Source of the DNA: Ascaphus truei
Lineage: Eukaryota; Chordata; Amphibia; Anura; Ascaphidae
Direction of reading: 5' to 3'
Assembly: GCA_036426205.1 (NCBI GenBank)
Contig: CM071568.1
Location: forward strand, 215,803,245-215,867,244
DNA: 64,000 nucleotides
The notes below the pieces were generated by a model. That model saw only the letters and a list, made by a program, of their open reading frames with translations. It had not been told where the DNA came from and did no database searches. The position numbers were made by a program, and so were the translations under genes. This document shows positions 11,842 to 22,725 of this stretch, in pieces (position 1 is the first letter of the stretch; each line of letters opens with the position of its first letter).

Positions 11842-12029
11842 CTAACAATATTTCAAAAGTGTCATTGTAACGGGTATTATAATCTATGTGGAGTATCGAC
11901 CTTAAGTTTTGTATCAAACTTTCTTGTTTTTACACAAACATGAATGGCGGTGCACTGCTCACAAAAGGAGAATAGTAGGGGGAGCAAAATAATGCTAAAA
12001 ATCTTTATTTGCACATGTAGGACTGTAGT

Positions 12030-12259
12030 AGGTCCCTCTAACGTACCTCTCCAATCCTGACCTCGACTAAAGCACCCACAATGATCCGTACCCCTCCACT
12101 ACTGACCCCAGCAAGTATCACGACCATTCTCACCTCTACTATCCTGACCCGGCTACTCTACACTCCAGACGTGCTCACGCGGCTGTGGGTTGGCGATATA
12201 TATACTACCCCACCTCAGCAGCATGGTCCCATCTTGTTTGTGGTGAGCACACCGTCACA
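12030..12259 (+). mobile_element. Truncated gypsy LTR, 3' end (copy 1)
   Basis: It carries the 3' terminal signature shared by the LTRs in this window: ACCCGGCTACTCTAC, CACGCGGCTGTGGGTTGG, CCCACCTCAGC, then TTTGTGGTGAGCACACCGTCACA. The 5' portion of the LTR is missing. Confidence 0.7.
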
Positions 12260-13640
12260 ATCATGTACTTATAGTAAACTTTGTTTCTGTTTATTTTTTA
12301 TTATTTGACATTTGTACACATCATGTTTTGTGTTATATATTTTTATGAAGTTTGATCGTTTATTTTGTATTATCATACAATTGAATATGGCTTTGATTGC
12401 TAATTTGTTTATTAATCATTTACACTTTGGAAATGCCTACTTTTTGCTGCTGAAAATTCAGTTTCAAGTGATTTGAGCAATTTGAATCAATTAGGACACT
12501 TTGTATCAGCTATAAATATACTTGGCAACTACACTGGGACTACCCCTGATGAAGTCAGTGAATCTGATGAAACGCGTAGGGCACAAGTCATCAAGTTCGT
12601 GCCGGTCAGCTGTGTGAGAGGATTCCCCATTGAAGGAGCTGAAGGCAAAGAGAAGTGCGCCTAAAAGGTTCAGTGATACATCCACAGTTATCAAGATAAG
12701 GATTTGAGAGGTGACCGGACTATGATTTTGGCAACCAGCACACGGATCGTTGGTTTCCTGGGCATTTGATCCATCTAGCAGTGCCAGGTGTAGCATGAGT
12801 ACGTGGACGGGCCGTCGGAACAGCCACACCACTCCCTCCCTTAAATACCATCAGCTCCGGGAAAAATGCAGGTAAATTCGCTGATCAGCATCCATATGTC
12901 TCTCTGTGCTGCAGTTTAGAGACATAGCTGATGGGGATCTGCAGACCAATACCACACTGGAATCCGCATTGTTGGTGGGAATGGTGAGAATCAATCGAGT
13001 CCACACTTGTTCACATTTACCCCTTCTGGAGTCCTAGAATTTTTAAATCATATTCCTCACTCACCTTAGCGTTTTGGACTTTGTGGTCTGTACCTGAACA
13101 TTCATCTGCCACCTCTCCTACTACATAGCAGTTGATTTATCACTGTATGCCTCAGTAAACATCTCTCTCTTCACTGAATTACAGCATTCACTGGCAACAT
13201 TTGTTTACATTGTATTTTAAAATTGATTTTTATCTTCGTAATATATCAATATATCTGGCTATTTGCTTAACCTGTTTTAATAAAATTGTTTTACATTTGA
13301 TACCTCTACACACTTTTGCGCTCAATTTTTTTCTGTATGTACAGTATATGTTCATTGAAGACATGTGTTTCCTTCCATATATTGCTGACCTTTTGGTATT
13401 CGTATTTAGATGGGCAGTAGGACAGGATTTCTGAGACTCTGTACCCAGGTAGTCTCTGCGGCCCGTCCGATACCGGTTTCAGTGTTGGCCATACACCCAT
13501 GCAATACATTATTTTTCAGATCTGGCAAGCAGGTGGCATATAATTGATGCTGTTGGTACCAAATAGGAATGCCAAAAGGCCTGCTATGTATAGAAGGAGG
13601 CATATATCTTCAATAAACATTTGAATATACTGTATATATT
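12260..13640 (+). mobile_element. Penelope-type terminal segment (non-coding, with hammerhead)
   Basis: The segment carries a hammerhead ribozyme motif (listed separately), followed by ~750 bp of non-coding sequence ending near TTTTGCGCTCAATTTTTTT (about 13316). That resembles the reverse complement of the GCACAAGAGCGCAC region at the 3' tip of the Penelope-like element at 21 kb. No RT ORF is present, so this is either a lone terminal repeat (pLTR) or a non-autonomous derivative. The family link is an inference from the ribozyme plus the terminal motif. Confidence 0.5.
12538..12589 (+). ncRNA. Hammerhead ribozyme motif (type I, minimal stem III)
   Basis: CTGATGA (12546-12552) and GAAAC (12569-12573) form the core. 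Stem II pairs GTCAG (12554-12558) with CTGAT (12564-12568), one G-T wobble, with a 5-nt loop. Stem I pairs CCC (12543-12545) with GGG (12579-12581), then an internal loop TA / CACAA, then GAC (12538-12540) with GTC (12587-12589). Stem III is only the self-complementary ACGCGT (12572-12577). The predicted cleavage is after GTA (12578). Hammerheads in Penelope-like elements are established knowledge. Activity here is inferred. Confidence 0.75.
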
Positions 13641-14042
13641 TTTTTATTACATTTCCATATACACTATTGTATCTATTGGATTACAATGCTTTAGATCTTG
13701 TCAGCCCTGATTTTGGATCTGTTACACTCAGTATTGGTTTTTACATAGCATTAAGAATAATATATTCGCATATTGTAAAAGGAACACCTTATTAAAGACA
13801 TTCAGGAATCAGTTCCTAAAAGAAAAATAGTATTAAACAGCAAACATGTACAGTATAACAAAGAACTACACAATGTCCTCAATAAATATTCACCTCCAAT
13901 TTTAGAAAAGTTGGGCCTCGAGAAGAATTGGTTATAGGAGATCTTGAGATCCACTTCTGTCGAAGTGGGTAAGAGAAAGATGACTGACTCCTGAGAGAGA
14001 GAAGAAAAAAATGCACAAGAGCGCACAAGGGAAAGGATTAGT

Positions 14043-14106
14043 ATGTCCTGCGAGTGGTGTTAAGCTTTGAGTTGGTGGATCTCGTTGGCTCCTGTCCCAT
14101 ATTAAT
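14043..14106. other. 64-bp junction between the two 7-kb copies
   Basis: This short sequence matches neither edge of the duplicated unit. It lies exactly between the end of copy 1 and the start of copy 2, as a misassembly or gap-fill junction would. Confidence 0.6.
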
Positions 14107-14939
14107 CTGCCAGGTACAAACTGGGCATTTGCTGAATAAAGTGTGTCGGTGCAGTATTTTGGCTTATCTGTTTTGTAGGGGATTCCTATCCCCAGGGTCT
14201 CTGTGTCGCTCCTTCAGTCCTTCAGGAACTCCGGTTCCAGGGAGAAGGCTGGTCCGCTCATAAAACGACAAGAACCGAACCCAGAAGCTCTTTTTGGAAA
14301 CCCCTGAGCCCCCACAAAATATATGATATATGTGTCAAAATGAGGTGCTATGAGCGTGGCATATGTAATAGAACAACGACAAGAAGCCCAATGCTACTCC
14401 AACATGACAGAAATACACAGTAAAAACTTATATATTCTCTTGAAATAGGGTCATTTAGTTTAACACCTTTGGCCAAAGCGTTGTGATAGCTGCGAGCCAC
14501 GTCAAGCAGACACCTGTTCGCAAGTCCTAACACTACCAGATAAAATACTAATATACCTCTATTAGGATTAAAATTTCTTTACTCTATTAGGAGGGAGAAA
14601 GACCACAGTGGGTCTATATCCAGCAAAATGAGAACTTGCAAACTAGGGAAGTGTCCAGCTCATAGCATCTTTTATCCTGGGATTGGGGTCCCAGCTTGTC
14701 CCAGCAGCAGAGCTCCTCGCAGGGCTGGGGGACCAGAGCAACAGCCAGGACTATTCCTAGCTGGGAGGAGTCTCTCTAACCCTCCTGGGGAAAAAACTAA
14801 CTCAGTTTGTGCAGGCTACTTCCTGCCTTTTAAACCCTCAATCTCCAAAGTCTTTCCGCTTAATTAGCTGCAGGTTCATGCCTCTCCAGGAGGAGATTAA
14901 CAGCTCCTCCCTCCAGCATACTGTGTTAGTGACTCAGTC

Positions 14940-15703
14940 ACAAAAGCGAGAGAAAAAGAAAAGGAGGTTCTCCGTTCACATGGAAGTTGCTGAGGAATTA
15001 AGAATGACCCTTCAACATCAGGAAAGCCTGCATTAGAAGGGAACAGATTTGTGCTACAGGCCAAGCAACGACAGAATCATCCCAGGAATAGTGGAAAAGA
15101 AAAAGGGCGCCTTTAACAAGGTAAGAGTGCCTTAACTCGGCACTTCAATCTGCAAGGAATGAGATTGATTGCCCTATGACGATTTGATCAAGAGCAAGAG
15201 GCCAAGGCTGCACTACAAAAATGTCTTCCCACCACACTTGCTTTTCTTTTTCCCGAGTCACACTTAGCATCAGTTGAGAGTGACATGGTGATCATGTCAG
15301 TACGTTGGAGAAGACATACGCTGATGCTGCCCAGACAGAGTTTCATGGATCAGTTGGCGCAGTGCTGGAAGCATCTCAGAAGAAATTCCCAGCTTAGTAC
15401 CAAGCTGAAAGCCTCTCGCAGAGTATTCACCACTGTGACTCAGAGTTGTGTTCATGAAAAAATCTTCGAAGATTTAGCAGTGGTTTAGAAACTGTAAACC
15501 AAAAGTGCAGAAGATATTCAGTTCTCTCTGTCCAGTCAGTGAAGAAGAAACAACTTCATGAATTAGAAGAGGAGAAAAGGCTATTGATACAAGAAAAGTC
15601 AGGATGCAATTCGCACTGAATGAAGCAGAGGGTGCTTTGGAAAAGAAAGTAACTCCATGTTTCCAGTTAGAACTTTCTAAAATCAGAGCAGACTCTGAAA
15701 AGT
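14940..15703 (+). pseudogene. Myosin heavy chain tail-like pseudogene (copy 2)
   Basis: Second copy of the myosin-tail-like sequence at 7880-8640. It keeps HELEEEKRLLIQEKS around 15555-15600 but has additional single-base deletions, so its frames break in more places. Some frames read better here than in copy 1: VAEELRMTLQHQESL near 14985-15030 is broken in copy 1. The ancestral reading frame is therefore best judged from both copies together. Confidence 0.5.
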
Positions 15704-15729
15704 TAGGATGATTCTATTCTTTCTTTCAG

Positions 15730-16290
15730 AGATACTACAGAGCCCTCACCGGTGGAGGCTACGAGACAGTGTTATATCGGCGCAAACGCTCCGTAGCTGT
15801 CGTCATACAGGCAGCCTATGAGGGATGAAATTTATCAGCGTTGTCGCTGGAATAAAGCAGCCTGCATTCATCAGTCATCTGGGAATGCAACAACAAAGGA
15901 GGAAATATGAATATCTGAAACAATGTGATTGCAGTACAATCAAATGTCAGAAGGGTTTAGCAACAAGGACGCTACAGGAATATAAAGAAGCTGCTTGTGT
16001 GATTCAGTTTCAGATACAGACCTGCATCCTAAGCAAGCTGTGAGTTCCTATAAGCGTATTCGCTATGCTGTCTCAGTGCTACAGTCTGCTATCCACAAAT
16101 GCTGGAAAGAAAACAGATTGACTGACTGGATCACAATTGCACTTTGTGTCATATCTCTACCATTGTCCACTTGGTCCGAACCAGATTCCTTATTTTGAAG
16201 CCGTCGCCATAAGATTCATATGTGACAAGAATGAAACAGACATATAACCGCTATTGCACATGAAAAGAGCATCACTGGTTATTATCAGCT
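15730..16290 (+). pseudogene. ASPM-like IQ-repeat pseudogene (copy 2)
   Basis: Second copy of 8668-9260, again preceded by TTCTTTCAG. Here the unit EAACVIQFQIQTC (about 15990-16025) reads in frame, confirming another IQ-type unit that is frameshifted in copy 1. Frameshifts elsewhere break the frame. Both copies are clearly non-functional. Confidence 0.5.
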
Positions 16291-19200
16291 GTGTTTTTGT
16301 CTGAATAATTTATTCACATAGAAAGAAAGATATCACGGGATACAGTCGGAGCTGGTGAAAACCTCGCAAGGTTGAGCTGCTGAGAGATCTTAATGCTGAG
16401 CCAGACACAGATGGCCACACCGGCAACAAAAACATAGCAGCACGATACCTAGGACAATTCACTGTCAACCAGTGGAAAATGGGTTTGAGCAAGAAGTCTT
16501 CTGCGGGTTAAGGAAAATATTCCCCCACTGGCTCTTATGAACAGCCTGATCCCGTTCCTGATGCCTACGCCCTGCGAATAAAGTTAGACGCACTCCTCGT
16601 GAAATTCCCTGGATGTCTAATGTATCTGATTCTAAGGTTTATGCTCTGCGAGAAGGATACAGGCACCGCTCTGGTTTCCTGGCAGCACCCGTGGTACCTG
16701 TTGCGTATGTGAAATCTGGAGGGTTGTCCGGAAGTTACCGTGTGTCGGCCTTACATCATGGTCACCCTGAAGAGCCTTGGGATCCTCCGGAGAAAGCTCC
16801 TGAAAGGGGGAATAAAGTCATGAATATCCTGACACGGTTAGGTTTCTCTCCTCTCTCCCTTCTGTTTCTGGTCTGTCCACTGGGTGGCAACTGTTTCTTG
16901 GTTTTTCCTCTGTTTATCTCCTCTTGGGTGCTTCTGTCTTCAGTCTGCCTGCCTTATAGTTTCCTGCACCTCTAGGCATTTGCTTTATATGTTGTGGACT
17001 CCCTCTGCCCTGATTCATTTCGGTATTGAGTCCTGTTTCATATTAAGCCCTTGCCTATGATCTGGCTTGTCCAGTTTGATTCCTACTCCCTGGCTCAGTT
17101 CCTGCTCCCCTGCCCTGGACCCCGATAATCCTTGCCAACCCCGGCCTCAAGCCATGACCTAGACCATCTTGCCTCCCCTCCTGTTCTAGCCATCGAGGTC
17201 CTATATTGCGCCTGGAGTCCCTTGACAAACAGTCTCTTAATATCCTGAGTTTAATAAAATGGTATCCCTAACAAAGTATTCCAGATATCCTTATTCAAAA
17301 CTGGTTAGAAATTCAGATCCGATTTCCTGAAAATTTATTTCAGGTTATATCACTGTAAAACACATATCACGAAACATTTAATGGAAAAAATTTAATTCTG
17401 CTAACATTTGACTAAACAAAGGCATGTAATGTATTTATATTACTACAAACTAAGTATGAAGTTTCTTGACCTGGTATAACCTTATCCTAATCATTCGTAC
17501 CCCTCTCTCCCCCATACCATCAACCATTTAAATTATTGGCCTGGGTTTACGAAGCCCCATAAAAGTAAACCATTAACATGACCTTACCAAAACAGGAACA
17601 GCCTTTATTTCCCCAGAGTTAACACCTTAATTATGAAGTAAATATGCAGTGATAAAAATGAAAATGTATCACTTAATTTAAATATTATTATCTTTTGAGA
17701 TGGGGTGAACCTAGTTTGTTAACCATTTTTTCAAATGCAGTAAGCAAACAATCCTAAAAAGATATACTGATTGACAGTGCAAGAGGACCACCCAAAGATT
17801 AGGAAGAGAGGAGTGTAGATGGAAAAGAGAAAGTTTGAACTGTATTTCATTTGTTTTTTCTCTCTTAGATCTAAAACCCTTATGAAGAATTAAACCAATA
17901 ATTGAAACTGTTTAACAAACACACTAAACAGAAAACACAAACTTTGACTTTATATAAAATGTTAAAAATGAGAAACTGGCTTTTGGTCTCCTAATTATGT
18001 GGGTAATGAATATATAATCAAAGAAGATAAATTGAATACTTGTATAATGTAACTTTGAAAAGGAAGACAATTTCTACCAGATATTAATGTAACAGTGTTT
18101 CCCCCCCCCAATCGCAGATAGGGGCCATTACAGGGTGTGTGAGGCATATACCTACTGGCAACAGGAGGGCTGAGTCATCTGCGATGGTAGTGGGGACACA
18201 GACAGGCTTCTGGGGTTCAACCCCACTATCTCCTTACAGTGCAGCGCCTCCATCTGCCGTAGGCTCCGGAACTGAAGGCGATCTTCCACGTTAGAACTTA
18301 TTACTCTCTCCCCTCCCCCCCCCCCCCCCAGTAAGGTCACGCACAAGCAGGAGGTATATTGCAAACGGAACAGGTTTGTTACTATACTCTGTAGTAACAG
18401 GAACAAGGTGGATCTGCCCAATACAGTCTCTCAGGATTCACCGGAGGATGGTCCCTGGACCGCCACTCAGGACAAGGGCAACCGCAGCCATTCTAGCTCT
18501 TTCCCCACCTTCCTGGAGGAGGCAAAGGTATGGTCCACACTCGCTCTCCTCCAGAGGGAAAACACATGGGAAGGCCCCAATGTCAGGCTCCCAGTTGTGT
18601 GACCTGCCTTCCTCATAGGGGAAGGAACACTACTAACCTTAGGGCGGTCCTGCCCTTAAGTACAAGCCGAAGGTGGGCACCCCGCGGGCAACCCTCATCC
18701 TAGTTACAACAGGATGTACCACCCCCTGCTGTCACTCAAGTGCAGTACCAAAGGTGAGGGTGAAAACCCCATACCAACTACTGGCAACCTGATGTACCAG
18801 GGTTTACTGCCAGCCCATTGGGTAGAATAGTAGTCAGGGTGGTCCTGCTACACCTAACAATATTTCAAAGTGTCATTGTAACGGGTATTATAATCTATGT
18901 GGAGTATCGACCTTAAGTTTTGTATCAAACTTTCTGTTTTTTTTACACAAACATGAATGGCGGTGCACTGGCTCACAAAGGAGAATAGTGGGGAGCAAAA
19001 TAATGCTAAAAATCTTTATTTCCACATGTTAGGACTGTAGTAGGTCCCTCTAACGTACCTCTCCAATCCTGACCTCGACTAAAGCACCCACAATGATCCG
19101 TACCCCTCCACTACTGACCCCAGCAAGTATCACACCATTCTCCACCTCTACTATCCTGACCCGGCTACTCTACAATCCAGACGTGCTCACCGGCTGTGGG

Positions 19201-19552
19201 TTGGCGATAATATATACTACTACCACCACCTCAGCAGCATGGTCCCATCTTGTTTGTGGTGAGCACACCGTCACAATCATGTACTTATAGTAAACTTTGT
19301 TTCTGTTTATTTTTTTATATTTGACATTTGTACACATCATGTTTTGTGTTATATATTTTTATGAAGTTTGATCGTTTATTTTTGTATTATCATACAATTG
19401 AATATGGCTTTGATTGCTAATTTGTTTATTAATCATTACCTTTGGAAATGCCTACTTTTTGCTGCTGAAAATTCAGTTTCAAGTGATTTGAGCAATTTGA
19501 ATCAATTAGGACACTTTGTATCAGCTATAAATATACTTGGCAACTACACTGG

Positions 19553-19604
19553 GACTACCCCTGATGAAGTCAGTGAATCTGATGAAACGCGTAGGGCACA
19601 AGTC
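19553..19604 (+). ncRNA. Hammerhead ribozyme motif (copy 2)
   Basis: Identical to the motif at 12538-12589: CTGATGA at 19561-19567, stem II GTCAG/CTGAT, GAAAC at 19584-19588, the palindrome ACGCGT as stem III, stem I CCC/GGG plus GAC/GTC. It is intact although the surrounding copy has many indels. Confidence 0.75.
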
Positions 19605-21440
19605 ATCAAGTTCGTGCCGGTCAGCTGTGTGAGAGGATTCCCCATTGAAGGAGCTGAGAGGCAAGAGAAGTGCGCCTAAAAGGTTCATTGATACATCCAC
19701 AGTTATCAAGATAAGGATTTGAGAGGTGACCGGACTATAATTTTGGCAACCAGCACACGATCGTTGGTTTCCTGGGCATTTGATCCATCTAGCAGTGCCA
19801 GTGTGTAGAATGATTACGTGCGGGCCGTCGGAACAGCCACACACTCCCTCCCTCCCTAAATACCATCCTCCGGGAAAAATGCAGGTAAATTCGCTGATCA
19901 CATCCATATGTCTCTCTGTGCTGCAGTTTAGAGACATAGCTGATGGGGACTGCGACCAAAACCACACTGGAATCCGCATTGTGTGGAATGGTGAGAAATC
20001 AATCGAGTCCACACTTGTTCACATTTACCCCTTCTGGAGTCCTAGAATTTTTAAATCATATTCCTCACTCACCTTAGCGTTTTGGGACTTGTGGTCTGTA
20101 CCTGAACATTCACTGCCACCTCTCCTACTACATAGCGTTGATTTATCACTTATGCCTCAGTAAACATCTCTCTCTTCACTGAATTACAGCATTCACTGGC
20201 AACATTTGTTTCATTGTATTTTAAAATTGATTTTTATCTTCGTAATATATCAATATATCTGGCTATTTGCTTAACCTGTTTTAATAAATTGTTTTACATT
20301 TGATACCTCTACACACTGCGCTCAATTTTTTTGTAGTACATATATGTTCATTGAAGACATGTGTTTCCTTCTTTTTTTTATATTATTTGGCTCATGTGGA
20401 CTCTTTTGGTTCTATGTTTCTTGAGTTCGTTATGACTGGCGTAGTTGTCAGGGATCGGTGACGGTCGAGCCGTACCAGTATCTCGCGCCGCGATACGGTT
20501 CAGTGTGGCCAACCCATGCAATACATTATTTTCAGATCTGGCAACAGGTGGCATATAATTGATGCTGTTGGTACCAATAGGATGCCAAAGGCCTGCTATG
20601 TATAGAAGGAGCATATATCTTCAATAAACATTGAATATACTGTATATATTTTTTTTATACATTTCCATACACTATTGTATCTATTGGATTACAATGCTTT
20701 AGATCTTGTCAGCCCTGATTTTGGATCTGTTACAACCTCAGTATGGTTTTTACATAGCATTAAGAAATATATATTCGCATATTGTAAAAGGAACACCCTT
20801 ATTAAAGACATTCAGGAATCAGTTCCTAAAAGAAAATAGTATTAAACAGCAAACATGTACAGTATAACAAAGAACTACACAATGTCCTCAATAAATATTC
20901 ACCTCCAATTTTAGAAAAGTTGGGCCTCGAGAAGAATTGGTTATGGAGATCTTGAGATCCATTCTGTCGAAGTGGGTAAAGAGAAGATGACTGACTCCTG
21001 AGAGAGAGAAGAAAAAAATGCACAAGAGCGCACAAGGGAAAGGATTAGTATTAATTTATTAAAACAAACACCAAACGCTGAGGGGATCCAACCCCTCCTC
21101 AGCTCAACGGATTAGCTGCCTAAAATATAAAAACCATATATATGGTCCTAAACATATACAAATCTAACACAGTAACCCATACACAACATAAGAAAAAACA
21201 CACAATCAATGTAATAAACAAAGAAAGTATTCACACCCAAGGGAGTTAGGGTTAAAACCGCCATAGAGAGCTATAATACTGCTGACAGGGGGAAACGAAC
21301 ACTCCCACTGAGGCAGAAAGGGGGACCTCTGATGACGTATAAAATCCGGTCACGGCATCAAGGAAGAATGGAAACAGCCGCCTCTGGAGCCTCAGGCAAG
21401 CTCCGTTTCAGCCTCAGCAAACACGCGCAGGATGACCTGT

Positions 21441-21487
21441 CGTGACCTCTACGCGTTTCGCACCACGTGCTTCGTCAGGAGGTCACG
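21441..21487 (-). ncRNA. Hammerhead ribozyme motif in PLE-A terminal region
   Basis: On the minus strand: stem I CGTGACCTC (21487-21479), core CTGACGA, stem II GCAC/GTGC with a GTG loop, GAAAC, palindromic ACGCGT as minimal stem III, A at the predicted cleavage site, then GAGGTCACG closing a perfect 9-bp stem I (down to 21441). The core fits CTGANGA...GAAA. Self-cleavage would define the RNA end of the element. Stem III this short is expected to be weak as a monomer but can pair between two molecules. Confidence 0.8.
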
Positions 21488-21959
21488 TACAGCGTCATCT
21501 GCGCGTATTTGTAGGAAAAGGGAATCAGTTAGACGGCCCCCCTTTTGACGCCAAACCAATGCCCTTAGAATGCCAGTAGTATTTTAAAGTGATGCTACCT
21601 CTTTCCCTTGCAATGTCATGTGTTACAAGCGGTCACGTGTTGCAGGTTTACGGACCACATATACGAATCCGAACCTGCAATGCTTACAGGACATGAACAT
21701 AACATAACTTGAGATCATCAACTTATATATAACACTGAATTAGAGCCAAAACAATTTATATTTTACATATTAATTGCACATAATAAGACTATATTTCATC
21801 TTTAAAATACCCAATAAATTAAAATTGATACATATAGTGCTTTAATTAAAACATATAATGTTAATACATATACCATAAAAATGAGAGACATATATATATT
21901 AAACAATTATGAAAAGAAGATGAAATAAAACATACATTTAAGCCAAAAAATTTATCTCA

Positions 21960-22725
21960 AAAATGGAGTAAGCTCATGTTCATAAAAAAACCATAGATGT
22001 CTAGTTTGCATTTCATAGATCCAATACTGTTCAACGTTTTAATAATGATTATCTATATTGCCTTGTCTGCTTTTCATTTGGATATGTTCAAGCCCTTTAA
22101 ATGTAATGCAACTGGGTCATTGTTGTGGATCTCTTAAAAGTGTTTAAAAAGTGGTGTAAGCGGCATACCTTTAGCTGTACTTTTCGTTGTTTTTTACGTT
22201 TCTCAAATGTTCTAACATACGCATTTTCAGTGGCCGTTTTGTCTTGCCAATGTACTGTAAATTACAGTTAACTGCAAGACGTAAACCACATGCGTAGTCT
22301 GACAGTTAATGAAACTATTGTGTTGTAACTCCGCTTAGTGGCACAAGACGTGACTGTATTTCCTTTACAGATATGTTTACATGCCTTGCACTTCCCACAT
22401 TATATGTGCCTTTAATACCCAAGCATCTTTGATGTCACCAGATGCGATGGCTTTTCTGGTGATTTGGCGTGGGCCAACATGTTTTTTTATATTGGCGCAC
22501 GTTTAAAACACTATCCAGGTTGTGAATTTAACTGAGGGCCCATACAGGGTCCATTTTCAGTATTCCCCAGTGTTTTTTTAAGATTTTCCTGACCCCATTA
22601 TCATGTCACTGAACTGAGTTATAAAAGCAGGGATTTTTGTATTTTTACTTTTGTCCCTCTTATTTTATTATATTTCATCAGTGATTTCCTTTCTATTTTT
22701 TCCAGTTTCTTTATTGAGGAATCTA
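21960..22725 (-). pseudogene. PLE-A linker and GIY-YIG endonuclease region, frame-broken
   Basis: Collinear with the open GIY-YIG frame at 26872-27216 and the open linker at 27468-27838, but with single-base losses. Examples: TACTTTTATCG here against TACTTTTTATCG in the other copy, and disruptions around 21980 and 22180. The parent protein would follow the RT with a cysteine-rich linker (CGKCKACKHICK) and then the GIY-YIG nuclease. The breaks may be sequencing or assembly errors rather than real mutations. Confidence 0.7.

Larger units (their letters stand above)
7002..14042. repeat. Segment duplicated in tandem, copy 1
   Basis: From CTGCCAGGTACAAACTGGGC (7002) to GGAAAGGATTAGTA (14042) the sequence is collinear with 14107-21051. 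This copy keeps longer open frames and full homopolymers. It contains, in order: an LTR-like repeat, a myosin-tail-like and an ASPM-like pseudogene, an LTR, AT-rich DNA, a minus-strand LTR, a gypsy LTR 3' end, and a hammerhead-bearing Penelope-type segment. Its last ~46 bp are the first bases of the Penelope-like element that continues after copy 2, so copy 1 stops just inside a dispersed repeat. Confidence 0.93.
14107..21051. repeat. Segment duplicated in tandem, copy 2 (indel-rich)
   Basis: Collinear with 7002-14042 but about 96 bp shorter, with many scattered one-base losses, often in doubled bases, plus a few gains. Equivalent parts: LTR-like repeat 14160-14960, LTR 16817-17226, minus-strand LTR 18087-18852, gypsy LTR end 19040-19280. 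A local patch (about 20364-20500) differs completely from its counterpart (13372-13490). The error type is that of raw single-molecule reads and it continues into the adjoining Penelope element to about 22.74 kb. See findings. Confidence 0.93.
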
